A stretch of DNA of 64,000 bases from Corbicula japonica. Its lineage: Eukaryota > Mollusca > Bivalvia > Venerida > Cyrenidae. Below, piece after piece: positions 1-10,337 of the stretch. The stretch is taken from NCBI GenBank assembly GCA_038501625.1, contig JAZAYU010000019.1, positions 3,742,501-3,806,500 of the forward strand, written 5' to 3'. Both the position numbers and the translations under genes were made by a program. Positions within the stretch are counted from its first letter, which is position 1. Every line of letters starts with the position of its first letter. The notes beneath the pieces were generated by a model. The model saw only the letters and a program-made list of their open reading frames with translations. It was not told where the DNA came from and did not search any database.

Positions 1-784
1 TCTATTATATTAACACTTAGAATTAGCTTTTTGTATGCTAAGTCCTAATGAAGAAGCTAGATCTATAATTAATCATTCAGCTCTTGTACCAGTGTTTACA
101 ATCGGTTTATTTCGAGCTTATGTAGCCTAAAGATACAATCACCATGGTAACACAGTCTTTTTGGACTTCATACTGTTTTATATTTTAAAAGCTGTAATGT
201 ATTATCGGTATACTTCATGTTTTTCCATTTTAAAAATGTCTGTTAAAAACTTCTGTGTAAGCTGAGGAATAAAAAACGTTCTTCACCAAGTTTCTTTTAC
301 AAAGTTTCGTTCAAAGTGTCTGTATTTATAAACTTCTTTACTTCTTACAGAGGCCTTCATTAAAGATTTATTCTTATGGAAAACAATAACAAAATGACAT
401 TTCCTGGTTGAAAGAAATATTTTTCATTAAGTAGGTCAATTTTTAAGTAGAGTACATTTTTAACGAAAAGATCTAAATACAACGAAAAGAAGTAACTCAA
501 TTTCTTTGCAAGAGACAATTTTCTTGTTTCGATACGATTTGACAGTGTTTTCAATTTTAAGCCGATTGTACTGATTTCTGATTTTTAGGAACGTTATATT
601 AAAAGACACATTGTAACTTGAACGTGACAAGAAAGTAAACCTTAAGTTTTTAGGGGTCAGTATCACATTAAAAAAGTATTTCGGAAAACATTGTTTTGAT
701 CTTTAAGTATGGAAGATTTAACAATAAATGTGTTCCGTGATAGCTAAGTGATAGTAAATCCTGACTATATTGGAAAGAACTCAT
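1..784. other. Gene-free A+T-rich stretch
   Basis: I see no repeat family, RNA gene or convincing coding frame here. The two overlapping minus-strand frames around 360-666 are under 70 codons, rich in Phe, Leu, Asn and Lys as expected from A+T-rich noise, and resemble nothing I recognise. Confidence 0.6.
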
Positions 785-957
785 ATTTATCATATTATTT
801 CCTATGACTGGAAGTTATTTCGTTACACATTTTGACAATTTATTGTTATTTTTACCGAGAAACACAAAATTATCAATGGCGTCTGCACAGCTTTGTGACC
901 TCATTTCAACGATTGTCGTCACCTATTTGCATGTACCTTTTCCCGCTATGCGCCTCA
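785..957. mobile_element. MITE-D, left-truncated degenerate copy
   Basis: The right part of the MITE-D family is recognisable by alignment to 20830-20998: the CATTTTGACAAT block, the TTTTTACCGAGAAA block, GTCTGC, then a decayed GTACCTTTTCCCG terminus ending near GCGCCTC. The left terminal repeat is missing. Two short plus-strand frames over this element (804-1080) are by-products of it. Confidence 0.65.
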
Positions 958-1099
958 TTTACTCTTACAAGTACACATGTAATAACGGACTTATTCCCAG
1001 TCTTTCTATATACTCGACACTGTTGCATGACAAAACGTAAAAACACGCAATATAAAGTAACTCAAGCCACTGTCAAGTGAATTGGACAGGTAGTCGATG

Positions 1100-1232
1100 G
1101 CTTATCTGAGATCAGAGCACCTGGAATAAAATCACCAAGATCACAATGGAAAAAACGAAGGAAATTGATCGAGCGGCTTAGTTATTTTTTCAAGATTTCC
1201 ATCGGAAAATAGGTGCAACCAAAGATGAGAGC
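1100..1232 (-). mobile_element. RepC 5' fragment, minus orientation, old
   Basis: Read on the minus strand it follows the first 200 bp of RepC seen at 14930-15090: CTCTTTGGTTGCAC-like start, TCGATC...TTTC block, TGATTTTA-TCCAGGTGCTCTG and GATCTCAG-TAAG. Many substitutions suggest an old insertion. The 3' two thirds of the element are absent. Confidence 0.55.
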
Positions 1233-1440
1233 TGATTAAATATTGATAGATTAGGATGTGTCTCGTTGGATAGCACGCCATACAACGCTGTTCGTAGATT
1301 CTGATGTAGCGCCAGTAAGATTACAGACAGATACCTTACTAACTGTTATAATCCCGACCAGAAATTAACCTTAACATGTTGTTTTTGATACATACCAAGC
1401 TTAAAATGCTATGATAAAAGAAAGAAATGAAAATTTGAGA

Positions 1441-1515
1441 ATCGAACCGTACGGCGACAGCGCCTAGCCATGTTTCTCCGAGCACGCTACCGACTAAGTC
1501 AGCTGGGACAATTCT
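1441..1515 (-). mobile_element. SINE-S tRNA-like region, minus orientation
   Basis: On the minus strand this reads TTGTCCCAGCTGACTTAGTC (A-box region), then GGCTAGGCGCTGTCGCCGTA and CGGTTCGATTC (B box). The same order is seen in the SINE-S copies at 15478 and 60142. The upstream SINE-S module is not evident on the far side. The 107-codon plus-strand frame at 1470-1793 starts inside this element and is not taken as a gene. Confidence 0.6.
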
Positions 1516-2504
1516 CACAAAAATGTTGTGATGCTAACCTTGATAAACGTGATTATCTTTACATAACATCGATTATTGTTATCGATTATCAACTGATTAC
1601 AATACTAACTAAATATATGGAGAGATTTCTAATGTCGTCACACTGCACAAATAGCGCTACTCGAAATTTTAAATCATATTGCTCACAATTCATTGGAATC
1701 GAATCTGTGAACTCTCTCTTTTTTAAGATTGTAAATTGCTGTGAGTTGATTCTGCTTAAATGTGTACTGAATTTCTTTTTATTCTCCTCTTAAATTCAAA
1801 TTCTGTTTTTAAAAGTTAGTACAGAAATAATATAAATTCTGTTGTTTGTTTCTTTACAAGGCAATAAGTCTAAAAATTTAAAGCATGAAAATTTACATAG
1901 AGTTGTTACGGACTTCCTTTTTGGCTAAAATATTATTTTTATTTTTTGTGACTGAAAAAATGTGGTCCAAGGAAAAACATTTACGACAAAGAGAAAGAAA
2001 AATAACCAACATTTACATAATTCTGAATGCGGAAATAAAATATGAAATTGAAATAATTATCTTAAAAGTGAATTAATAGTTGTGCAGTAAAAATGCTTCT
2101 TTGATGTCTTAATAATAAACTATGTTACCATAGCAACAACATGATCTTCCATATTCGATAAACTGAAAACAGAAATCAGTCTCATTAATACAGATTAAAA
2201 ATATCTCAAAATTTACAACTAATACAAGTAATAAATATGTCTTTTATCAAGTCTTATAGGTAGTATTTAACTTTTGCAGAATTTGTCTCATACAATACAT
2301 GTAAATGACTCCAAATATTGAAGTCAAAAGAAACGTTTTGACTTTATAAACGCCATTATGCACAAGGGAACAAGATGCTATCTTAAAACATCAAAAACAT
2401 TGAATATAGCGGGTATTTTCGCTTTTTTTTTCTTATTTTCAGATTTCACACTTTAAGAAAACACCTAAAACACATTGTGATTATTTGTTTCCAACTTGCC
2501 GTCA
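1516..2504. other. Gene-free A+T-rich stretch
   Basis: There is no recognisable element. It contains a small inverted ATCGAT pair near 1566-1586 and a 63-codon Lys/Ile-rich frame at 1885-2076 that I regard as random. Confidence 0.55.
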
Positions 2505-3190
2505 ACGCAGTGTTACAGGCAGTCACATTCACATAATGTATAAGACAGTCACACTTACAGAGTGTAAAATGCGAGACACTAACACAATATCAAAAGCAGT
2601 CAAAATCACACAGTGTAAACATTTTTGCATAATCATTTTGTGTGCATGATGCAATCACGTTCACGCAATGTAAAAGGCAATCACATTTATACAGTGTTAA
2701 ATGCAGTAACATTTACACATTGTTATATGCAGTCGCATTCATACAGTGTAAAATAAAGTCACATTCACAAAGTGTTAAATGCAGTAACATTCACACATTG
2801 TAACATGCAGTCGCATTCATACATTGTAATATGCAGTAACATTCACACATTGTAATATGCAGTAACATTCACACATTGTAATATGCAGTAACATTCACAC
2901 ATTGTAATATGCAGTAACATTCACACATTGTAATATGCAGTAACATTCACACATTGTAATATGCAGTCGCATGCACACAGTATAATATAAAGTCACATTC
3001 ACAAAGTGTATAAATAAGCAGTCATTTTTTTACAAAATGTTTTTCATCTATTACAAAGTGTTAAAGGCAGTCACATTTACTCAGTGTAATATGCAGTCGT
3101 ATTCACAAAATGTAAAATCAAGTCACATTTACAGCATAAAATAGCCAGTCACTTCGAAACAGTAAAATCGACAGTCACGTCCAAACAGTG
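2505..3190. repeat. 26-bp tandem satellite with a homogenised core
   Basis: The unit is ATGCAGTAACATTCACACAT followed by TGTAAT (26 bp). Five consecutive identical units start at 2831, 2857, 2883, 2909 and 2935. Flanking units (2505-2830 and 2961-3190) keep the GCAGTC/AACATTCACA-CA-TGTAA pattern but diverge increasingly with distance and vary in length. This is the usual footprint of unequal exchange acting on the centre of an array. Confidence 0.93.
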
Positions 3191-3390
3191 TTAAGGGATG
3201 TAAAATCTGACGTCCCTACTTGCAACGTGTTGATATCTGTTTTTTCTCTCTCTCTAAAATAGTTTAATGAACTTACACTTTTGCAATTATTTGTTACAGG
3301 ATAAAACACAAATATTTAAAAGAACAGTTACAAATGACTAAAAATATGTTTATTTATAAGGTCTATGACCTTAGCATTTTTTTCAAACTC
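3191..3390. other. Spacer between two tandem arrays
   Basis: About 200 bp of A+T-rich sequence with a short CT run at 3246-3256. Nothing else is visible. Confidence 0.5.
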
Positions 3391-3712
3391 CATGTTTTAC
3401 TACGGAGTGTTCGCCTAAATAAAGGTCATCCTGAACGAATAGTTAACATGTTTATAAGGGAAAATCAGATATAAAAAATAATGATGTACATGTACATGTT
3501 AACTACGGAAAACCAGCCTGAACACTTCATTCACATGTTTACCGTGGATAACAAAATTATCATTTTTACCATGGAAAGCAGCTGGAACAAATAATACACA
3601 TATTTGCCTTTAACCCAGCCTGAACCAATGATTTACAGATTTCACACGATAGGCAAGCCTTGACAAATCGTTCACATGTTCACCACGGAAAACCGTCTAA
3701 ACAAATGATAAA
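3391..3712. repeat. Degenerate tandem repeat of about 38 bp
   Basis: CATGTT-like unit starts occur at about 3391, 3447, 3495, 3534, 3561, 3599, 3636 and 3674. Each is followed by a variant of ACCACGGAAAACCAGCCTGA and then ACAAATGATTCA. Most spacings are 37-39 bp. Units are strongly diverged, so this is an old array. Confidence 0.7.
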
Positions 3713-4442
3713 GACAGTAGCAATTCATCTTAAAATCTTTGCTTTTTAAGAGACAAATATCAGGAGATTAAGCATAACAAAAGCACTTTATGGCCTCTTC
3801 AAGAGGATTTATTGTCCTGACACGATTGGAACCTCCAGTTTCCTGTTTAAATGTCGATTTTTAAAACCATAAAAGTAAGGATGATTTCGTTGTAAAAATG
3901 TTGATTTTCTTTATCATGTAAACTCGTGGTTTTATTTTTTATATTATGCAAGAATAACATATTGTTAACCATATGGAGCATTAAAACCTAAATGTTTAAC
4001 TCTTGACATCCAGTGTCTTTAAGGAAATCTCAATTTTTCTTATTCCTATATACGTAAACTAGCATATCCTCGGTTAACAATTAAATAAATATAGCATTAT
4101 AGCGAAATAATAACGAATACAATTAACATTATAATGATTAAAAAAATAAAACTGCTTTAATCTAACTGATGGACAAAGTATTTTATTGAAAAAATGGAGT
4201 ATTCATGTTTTTCACACGTTGACACAGTTACGAAATAATAAATGTATGAAATTAAGTTATCATATTATATTTAATTGTATCCTTTAATATATAAGTTAAC
4301 AAGTAAAATGATTTGACTGTTGGATAGTTATTTGACATTGTTTCAAGTGTAAAGAGAGTTGTTATTACTGCGTTTCTTTGTGTCTACTGCTGCTGTATAT
4401 TTATTTATGGCACTTAAGCGCATTTAAAGAAATATTGAATTA
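3713..4442. other. Gene-free A+T-rich stretch
   Basis: No repeat family or gene is recognised. Very A+T-rich between about 4060 and 4320. Confidence 0.55.
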
Positions 4443-4617
4443 AAGTCAAACCTGTATTCAAAGACTACCCAGGGGAAACACCCAGAAGTCTTTTAAGGCA
4501 GGTGGTCTTTGTTCGCATGTTAATTTATTTTTTAATCTGTCAGTGGGACAAATACAATGTGGACTTTATCCACAGGTGATATTCCTTTACAGGTGGTCTA
4601 TAGCACACGTTTGACTG
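4443..4617. mobile_element. TA-MITE (T type) with TA target duplication
   Basis: The ends read AAGTCAAACCTGT and, inverted, CAGTCAAACGTGT, each flanked by TA (4441-4442 and 4618-4619). The interior contains GGCAGGTGGTCTTTGTTC, shared with a diverged relative at 27697-27845. CAGT-type ends plus TA duplication point to a Tc1/mariner-mobilised non-autonomous element. It is 175 bp, with no coding capacity. Confidence 0.65.
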
Positions 4618-4622
4618 TACTA

Positions 4623-5022
4623 CAGTACTATGAACGTTTAATGTTACAAAATTTGCGTCTATTGTGTATTGTGCGTCCGTCTAACGTGTATAGCGAGTCC
4701 GTATATCGTGAGTCCGTCTTACGTGTATATCATGTATCGTTCATCAAGCGTTTATAATTTTATCATGGAACGTGAATAAGTTACTTGCTTATGCAAATTT
4801 ATGTGATTTAATTTCAACTTTTCATCTTATATTTCGATAGCATTTTAAAATTTTTAGAAATCTCTTACACAAATTATATGAATAGGCAGTATCGTGTATC
4901 GTGCGTACACCGTGTATAGTGCGTTCGTCTATCGCTTATCGTGCGTCCGTCTATCGTGTAACGTGTGTATGTATATCGTGTAGCGTGCGTTTCGCTTGTA
5001 ACCTTAAAAGTTCACAGTACTG
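4623..5022. mobile_element. MITE-F copy 1 (TA target duplication)
   Basis: A 400-bp element with terminal inverted repeats of about 28 bp (CAGTACTATGAACGTTTAA left; CAGTACTGTGAACTTTTAA right, inverted) flanked by TA at 4621-4622 and 5023-5024. Inside each end lies an array of short direct repeats of the type ATCGTGCGTCCGTCT, separated by an A+T-rich core of about 130 bp. It sits 3 bp beyond the preceding TA-MITE, so two TA insertions are side by side. A near relative is at 17638-18022. Confidence 0.88.
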
Positions 5023-5024
5023 TA

Positions 5025-5560
5025 TGAGGTAGTGTGCCTAATCCTAAAATATATATTATTTCGCCAACTGTTAATTGTTTGATGCCCTTTTGACCTTTCT
5101 GCGATGGGCAGATAAACAGTTTTATATTTGTGCAACAGAATGATCCACCAGCGCTAACACTTGGATAAAAAGGCCCTGTCTCACACCGATAAATGATACA
5201 CATTAGTGTATAACAATTTTATATCTTTTAACTACCATAATTGTTTTCCGTGTACTGTACCTATTACAAGTGTATATATCTTACACATAAATAAGATAAC
5301 GTTGTAATGTTGCTAATGACTAGACCAGTACATAATGTAACCAACGTCTTTTCTTAGCTAGTTCACATCAGTGATCATAAAGACTAGTGTCTCATAAGAG
5401 TTTCCTCAGAGTAATGTAACCTGTGTATTTGATGTCACGAAAATGTTGCCTAGACGTCGCGCGAGATTCCTGCCAGTAGTTTTGTTACGTCCTTTGAAGG
5501 TCGTTGAGCACGATACCTAATATGTACTTTGTAAATAGTACTTCTAAAATTACCTTTGTT
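5025..5560. other. Gene-free stretch
   Basis: No element is recognised. The 63-codon minus-strand frame at 5012-5203 starts close to the MITE-F end and resembles no known protein. Confidence 0.5.
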
Positions 5561-6061
5561 TTAATATTTCGGCCAGTTTTAAGATGGGTGGTTTCAATTT
5601 CCAAGCAAATATTGATTCGAATATTGTTCAATCACCCCCAAGGATATACGTCCTGCTTCTTAAATTTTGTCTTTGGCGTTGTCTGTGATATGCAGGATTT
5701 ATATTCTAAGATCCCCTGCCAAAATTCTATTCTGTTTAGTTCCGCCCATTGTTTTCTCGTTTAGGGCAAACCCATTCTTTTACCTGGGGACCATACGCCG
5801 CTGAACATGGAATGGTATTAATTTGAAAATACCGCATTGAACGTTCCATGTCCACCGCCATATGCACACCATCGTTTGGGGTGGTCAAAATTGTACTGTT
5901 TACTGGTGTAAGTATTGAGTGTGCTCAACCCGGGGCTAGGCGGCGTGGACAGTAATATGCATTTCCATTACTGTCCATGAACAGGCTCAATCAAACCGAG
6001 CCTGCAATATTTTCATATTTGTCGTGTTCGATGGCTTTCAAAGTTCCCTTTTCATCTATTA
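5561..6061 (+). mobile_element. RepA, near-full copy (reference orientation)
   Basis: This is a dispersed element of about 500 bp, used here to define RepA's plus orientation. It starts near TTAATATTTCGGCCAG and ends near TTCCCTTTTCATCTATT. Recognisable blocks are GGGGACCATACGCCGC, TTCCATGTCCACCGCCATAT, CTCAACCCGGGGCTAGGCGG, and two hairpins: GGACAGTAAT/ATTACTGTCC (5947-5956 with 5967-5976) and CAGGCTC/GAGCCTG (5982-6004). No terminal inverted repeat or clear target duplication is visible. It has no coding capacity: the 86-codon frame at 5504-5764 is incidental. An inverted copy lies at 9836-10337. Class is unknown. Confidence 0.85.
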
Positions 6062-6698
6062 CTAATTTCTTTATTTAATACAAACCCAACACGTGTTGTC
6101 ATATAATACAAAACAATATTAAAATCATGCAGGAAATTGGTTATTTAGCTGGTCAGAGGCTGTCAGATGCTCGTTAATTTTTTCCGAACTCGTTTTATAT
6201 TGTTTTGTATTAAATGAGAACTCGTGTCAGATCGTATATATATCGGCGGAATGCAGGCGTGATAATCGTGCCCATGGGAAACAAAGGAATAATTTGCTCC
6301 AAGCATCTATAATTTAGCTAGAGGAGTGAAAATAGTGTTATCAATGCGTTATATATTCATGACTTGTCATCAAAATTTGTCATGAAATGTATCAAATCTA
6401 CATCTACAGCATGAAATAAATTACAGAAAATGGGTGATGTATCAAACCAAGTTGATGAAAATACTTAAACTGCATACTGTAAATATTAATACTCTGTACA
6501 AACGGTCAGCTTTTTAAATTCTTAACACAAAATCTAAATAAACTTTACAATAAGTATGCATCTGCATGTATCATATCTTTTTCAATTACATGTATAACAT
6601 TTGTACTAATTTATCAAATATTTGACATGCCTTAAAGTAATTTCATTTGTTTTTAAACTTTTCTTAATTATTAAAAAGTAAAACCCTCTTTAAAAAGG
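6062..6698. other. Gene-free stretch with a 15-bp inverted pair
   Basis: AATACAAAACAATAT at 6105-6119 is repeated inverted at 6198-6212, which could close a loop of about 78 nt. Nothing else is recognised. Confidence 0.5.
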
Positions 6699-6777
6699 TA
6701 TTATAGTAGTTTTCGTCCTAACAAACTATTTGTGTAACTTACACAAATGGTTTGTTAGGACGAAATTTACCATAATA
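6699..6777. repeat. 79-bp near-perfect hairpin
   Basis: Arms of about 39 nt (left arm contains TTCGTCCTAACAAAC) pair with about four mismatches around a loop of one to three nt. It could be a minimal foldback MITE or, less likely, a pre-miRNA-like hairpin. The tiny loop argues against Drosha/Dicer substrates. Confidence 0.8.
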
Positions 6778-9183
6778 CATTAATTATAACCCTAGAATAG
6801 GATTTAGTGGAGAAAGACTATGAACTTTCACGGCTGTAAAAGACTCAACACCATTCATTTAGTGATTAAATTCGGAACAATTTAACAAAATTATTATAGT
6901 TTACAATTAACCATATTAACGCATTCAGAAACTAACATACTTCAGTCTATTGATTAAAATTGTGCTAGGGAATATTATATTTATTTGATTCTAAACAAAT
7001 CAGCTTTTTATACTTTTGCAACAAATACTAAAAACCTGACAATATATTTTTCAATGTAGCTTTATACATGTATGTACAGGATTTTCAAATCATATACGTT
7101 AAAAGAATGTAGGACACAAGAAGGTTACAAGCTGGTGGCATGCAACAAAGGTTGTTCTGGAAATTGGCGGTTTGATTAAAAGAATTGCTATCCAATTTTC
7201 AAAATAAACTTGTCTATTTCGCATCCAACAGCAGACGGATTATTGAAGCTTTGGTACACATGATTAAATCCGCAACTGGTGTGAGCGCACATTATCGCAA
7301 ATTGGCTTGTGAAAAGTATTATTATGTTGTTGTTGTTTTTTTTCTTTTTTTTTGGTTTGTTAAATTTTAAGATAGATATGAGGAATAGAGATGGTTTAAT
7401 TATATTGGGAAGAACAAAAGACACACTTTTAAAGTTGTTAACCGTCCAATAGGCACCCGTTTTGTGTTCGTTTTCAACGGAATACTACAGTAAAAACAGT
7501 TATAACAGGCTGGCATATTCTCTCAGAATCTATCTGACAAAGGCTCGAAGTGATCAATACGACATCAGTTGTAAGTCCCAAAAGACATTATTTCAAATCT
7601 ACAGGGCCAATTTCCACATAATTCAATAAATGTGGTAATACAACGACTCTATTTGATAATGTACGTTACATGTATTTCACGTGTCAGTCATAATGATATG
7701 ATTTACAATTATAATCTGAAGGCAATTGATTAACTGCGTCAAAAGTCGTCAAAAGTAGTCTAAATGCGATTTAAAATAAAACATTGTTATTATATATGTG
7801 CCGTGCCGTACCGTATCGGATCGCATAAAATAGACTGCATCACTGACCTTGATTACTAAGCCTCATCTTAAAACCTTTGAAAGCTCTGCTCGATCGTGCA
7901 GACTAGCAATAAGTCTTATTAACTATCTGATATATATTGCTATCTATTGGGCTTTTCTGCAGAAGAACGAACTCTTCTCTAAATGGTTGAAGTCTTGAAA
8001 CTTCGTCGAATATCAGAAAGTACTATTTATATTGACCACGATATACCATTTAAAGAAGGTTGACACAAACTGTTTTCACCGCTTCAAAATATCATATCGT
8101 TGACATACATCGTATTTATTTACAATTTGTATTTTTAAAATGCCACATTAATGTATTTTATATGTTACATTGTGTTATATTTTTCTGGGACTAATTTATC
8201 GTTGCTGATGCATTGCAGTAAATATTTGTATTATAGTTCCAGGAATTTGTTGGTTTCATTCTGTCAGCAGGATCCATAAAACAAATTAATTACTCTATTC
8301 ATAGATAGGAAATTGCATCGCTTCAGTCGATTGGGAATTTACGCTTGCGATAAGTGATAACAATAATCAGGCGAGATCGGTGCGATATTGTTAAAATGCA
8401 TGTGTAGTTAATATTTCAAACATGGAGTTTTAACAGAGTTTATTGTTTACCTACATACTTGTTAAGGTTATACTTGTTTACATGTTCGCGACTCTAACAT
8501 AATTCTTGAGAGTTCGCTTGGTATTATCTGTAAATATTATTGAAGTGAATAATTATTTTGTTTAACTGTCGCTTAGAAATCAGTCGAAGTAAGGAATATG
8601 GCCAGAGCTTTTTTTTACTTAAAAAGTGAAATATGCGTATCAGGCTAATGTTAACTTGAGTTGTCCTCCATAAAATGTATTTCAAAAACCGATTACCACC
8701 GATTGCTAATTACTAATGTAGTAAGAGGATAATTTCGTCCAAACCAAATCAGATATGATTAAAGATCTAGCATTCAACTGGGAAATGAACGTTAAAACAT
8801 ATTATTGACACCAATGATGAGTCTGTGCGAAAATGACTCTCGTATTAAACTGAAATGTGTTTTCTCTTTTAGAAAAGCAAACTATGGTCTCAGAATCCTT
8901 AAAGTCATCACAGTATCCACTGAATTAAGTCTTGGAAGTAATTATTTAGTACATTAAGTTGCGTTAGACCGTTTATCCATCGGGAATCAAAGCCGACATA
9001 GTTTACGGTTACATTTACAATCTGTCAATATTTTTCGTTTTAGTTACTTGATACTTAGTCTATTTAAATGCCACCGAATCATACTGCCTGTGTTTATTAA
9101 CCAAAATACACCTTGTTATATTCTTATTATATTTCTACTTAAAAATAATTAAAAAATAATAGTTTCCATTCTTTTATTTGCAG
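6778..9183. other. Gene-free A+T-rich stretch
   Basis: There is no recognisable repeat family or coding exon in 2.4 kb. Overlapping frames at 7185-7424 on both strands fall on a TTG/TTT-rich tract (7325-7350). A short run of GTACCGTATCGG-like words is at 7800-7825. Confidence 0.55.
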
Positions 9184-9263
9184 GTATGTGGATTAAGTGA
9201 AATGTGAATAAGTGTTTATAGTTGATACCGAAATATGTGGACTTAAACAATCACAACAAACAA
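9184..9263 (+). other. Candidate non-coding exon / recursive splice site
   Basis: A pyrimidine-rich tract ending TTCTTTTATTTGCAG (to 9183) is followed directly by GTATGTGG, so an acceptor and a donor consensus are juxtaposed. Eighty bp later CAA|GTAAGTAAA is a strong donor consensus (GT at 9264). All three plus-strand frames contain stops, so it would be untranslated. The arrangement matches a recursive splice site with its downstream RS-exon in a long intron. An ordinary 5' UTR or lncRNA exon, or chance, are alternatives. Confidence 0.3.
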
Positions 9264-9835
9264 GTAAGTAAATTTATTTGGCTTGAGAATAAATCATTTT
9301 TACTCTATTGTGCATAAAGCCTGTACAACTGTTTTCAATAATTTGGGTTTATGCCTATAACATGGTAATCAACCTGAAGCTTACCGAAATAAAGTGAATA
9401 GAAATGTCATCAAAATGTGTTAAAAGAATGTTGAACGTTAGATAGAGAAAACACTACATGTATGCAGGAACATTGAATTGAATAAATTTATGGGATAAGA
9501 AATTATTATCAATCTCATTTGATCGAATGATTAATAACTGCAAAGCAAAAGAAAATATCATATACTTCATAAAAATATGAATATGAATTAAAACAAATTT
9601 TATTAAACGGAGTTATGAGATTTAAACTTGCATAATGAATATCTCACTTTTGAAATGTAACATTTAACAACTTTAAACATTAAGAAGCATAACAGCTAAC
9701 AATTGGCAAGCTGTTTATCGAGAGGCCCTAAATTACTCTATTCTTACGGTAATAATACAACTAAAAAGTATTTTTTATCATTCATTTTAATGTATCTATT
9801 ATTTTGAAACGTGTCGGTAGCAAATGATTTAAATA
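9264..9835. other. Gene-free A+T-rich stretch
   Basis: Nothing is recognised apart from A+T-rich sequence. The 68-codon minus-strand frame at 9744-9950 enters RepA. Confidence 0.5.
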
Positions 9836-10337
9836 AATAGATGAAAATGGAACTTTGAAGACCCTCGACCACGACAGATATGAAAATATTGCAGGCTCGG
9901 TTTGATTGAGCCTGTTCATGGGCAGTAATGGATATGTTTTTACTGCCCACGCCGCCTAGCCCCGGGTTGAGCGCAACTTAATATTTACACCAATTAACAG
10001 TACAATTTTGATCCATCCCAAACGATGGAATGTATATGGCGGTGAACATGGAACCTTCAATGCGGTATTTTCAGATTAATACCATTCCATGTTCAGCGGC
10101 GTATGGTCCCCAGATAAAAGAATGGGTTTGCCCTAAACGAGAAAACAATGGGCGGAACTAAACAGAATAGAATTTTGAGAGGGGATCTTAGAATATAAAT
10201 CCTGCATATCATAGACAACGCCAAAGACAAAATTTAAAAAGCAGGAAGTATATCCTTGGGGGTGATTGAACAATATCCAAATTTTTATTGGCTGGGATAT
10301 TGAAACCACCCATCTTTAAACTGGCCGAAATATTAAA
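9836..10337 (-). mobile_element. RepA, near-full copy, inverted
   Basis: The reverse complement aligns end to end with 5561-6061; I estimate about 90% identity from the segments compared. The first hairpin is kept but with G-C instead of A-T at one rung: GGGCAGTAA/TTACTGCCC (9920-9928 with 9940-9948). CAGGCTC/GAGCCTG is intact (9892-9914). Together the two copies form a 500-bp inverted repeat around a 3.8-kb spacer. Confidence 0.87.

Noticed and set aside
1470..1793. 107-codon plus-strand frame
   Set aside because: Its first 15 codons are SINE-S in antisense. The rest is A+T-rich without a motif.
2505..3190. CRISPR-like regular repeats
   Set aside because: Units are contiguous tandem repeats without unique spacers, and the window is eukaryotic in character.
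6699..6777. microRNA precursor
   Set aside because: Arms pair almost perfectly with a loop of only one to three nt. This looks more like a foldback element, and no small-RNA evidence is available.
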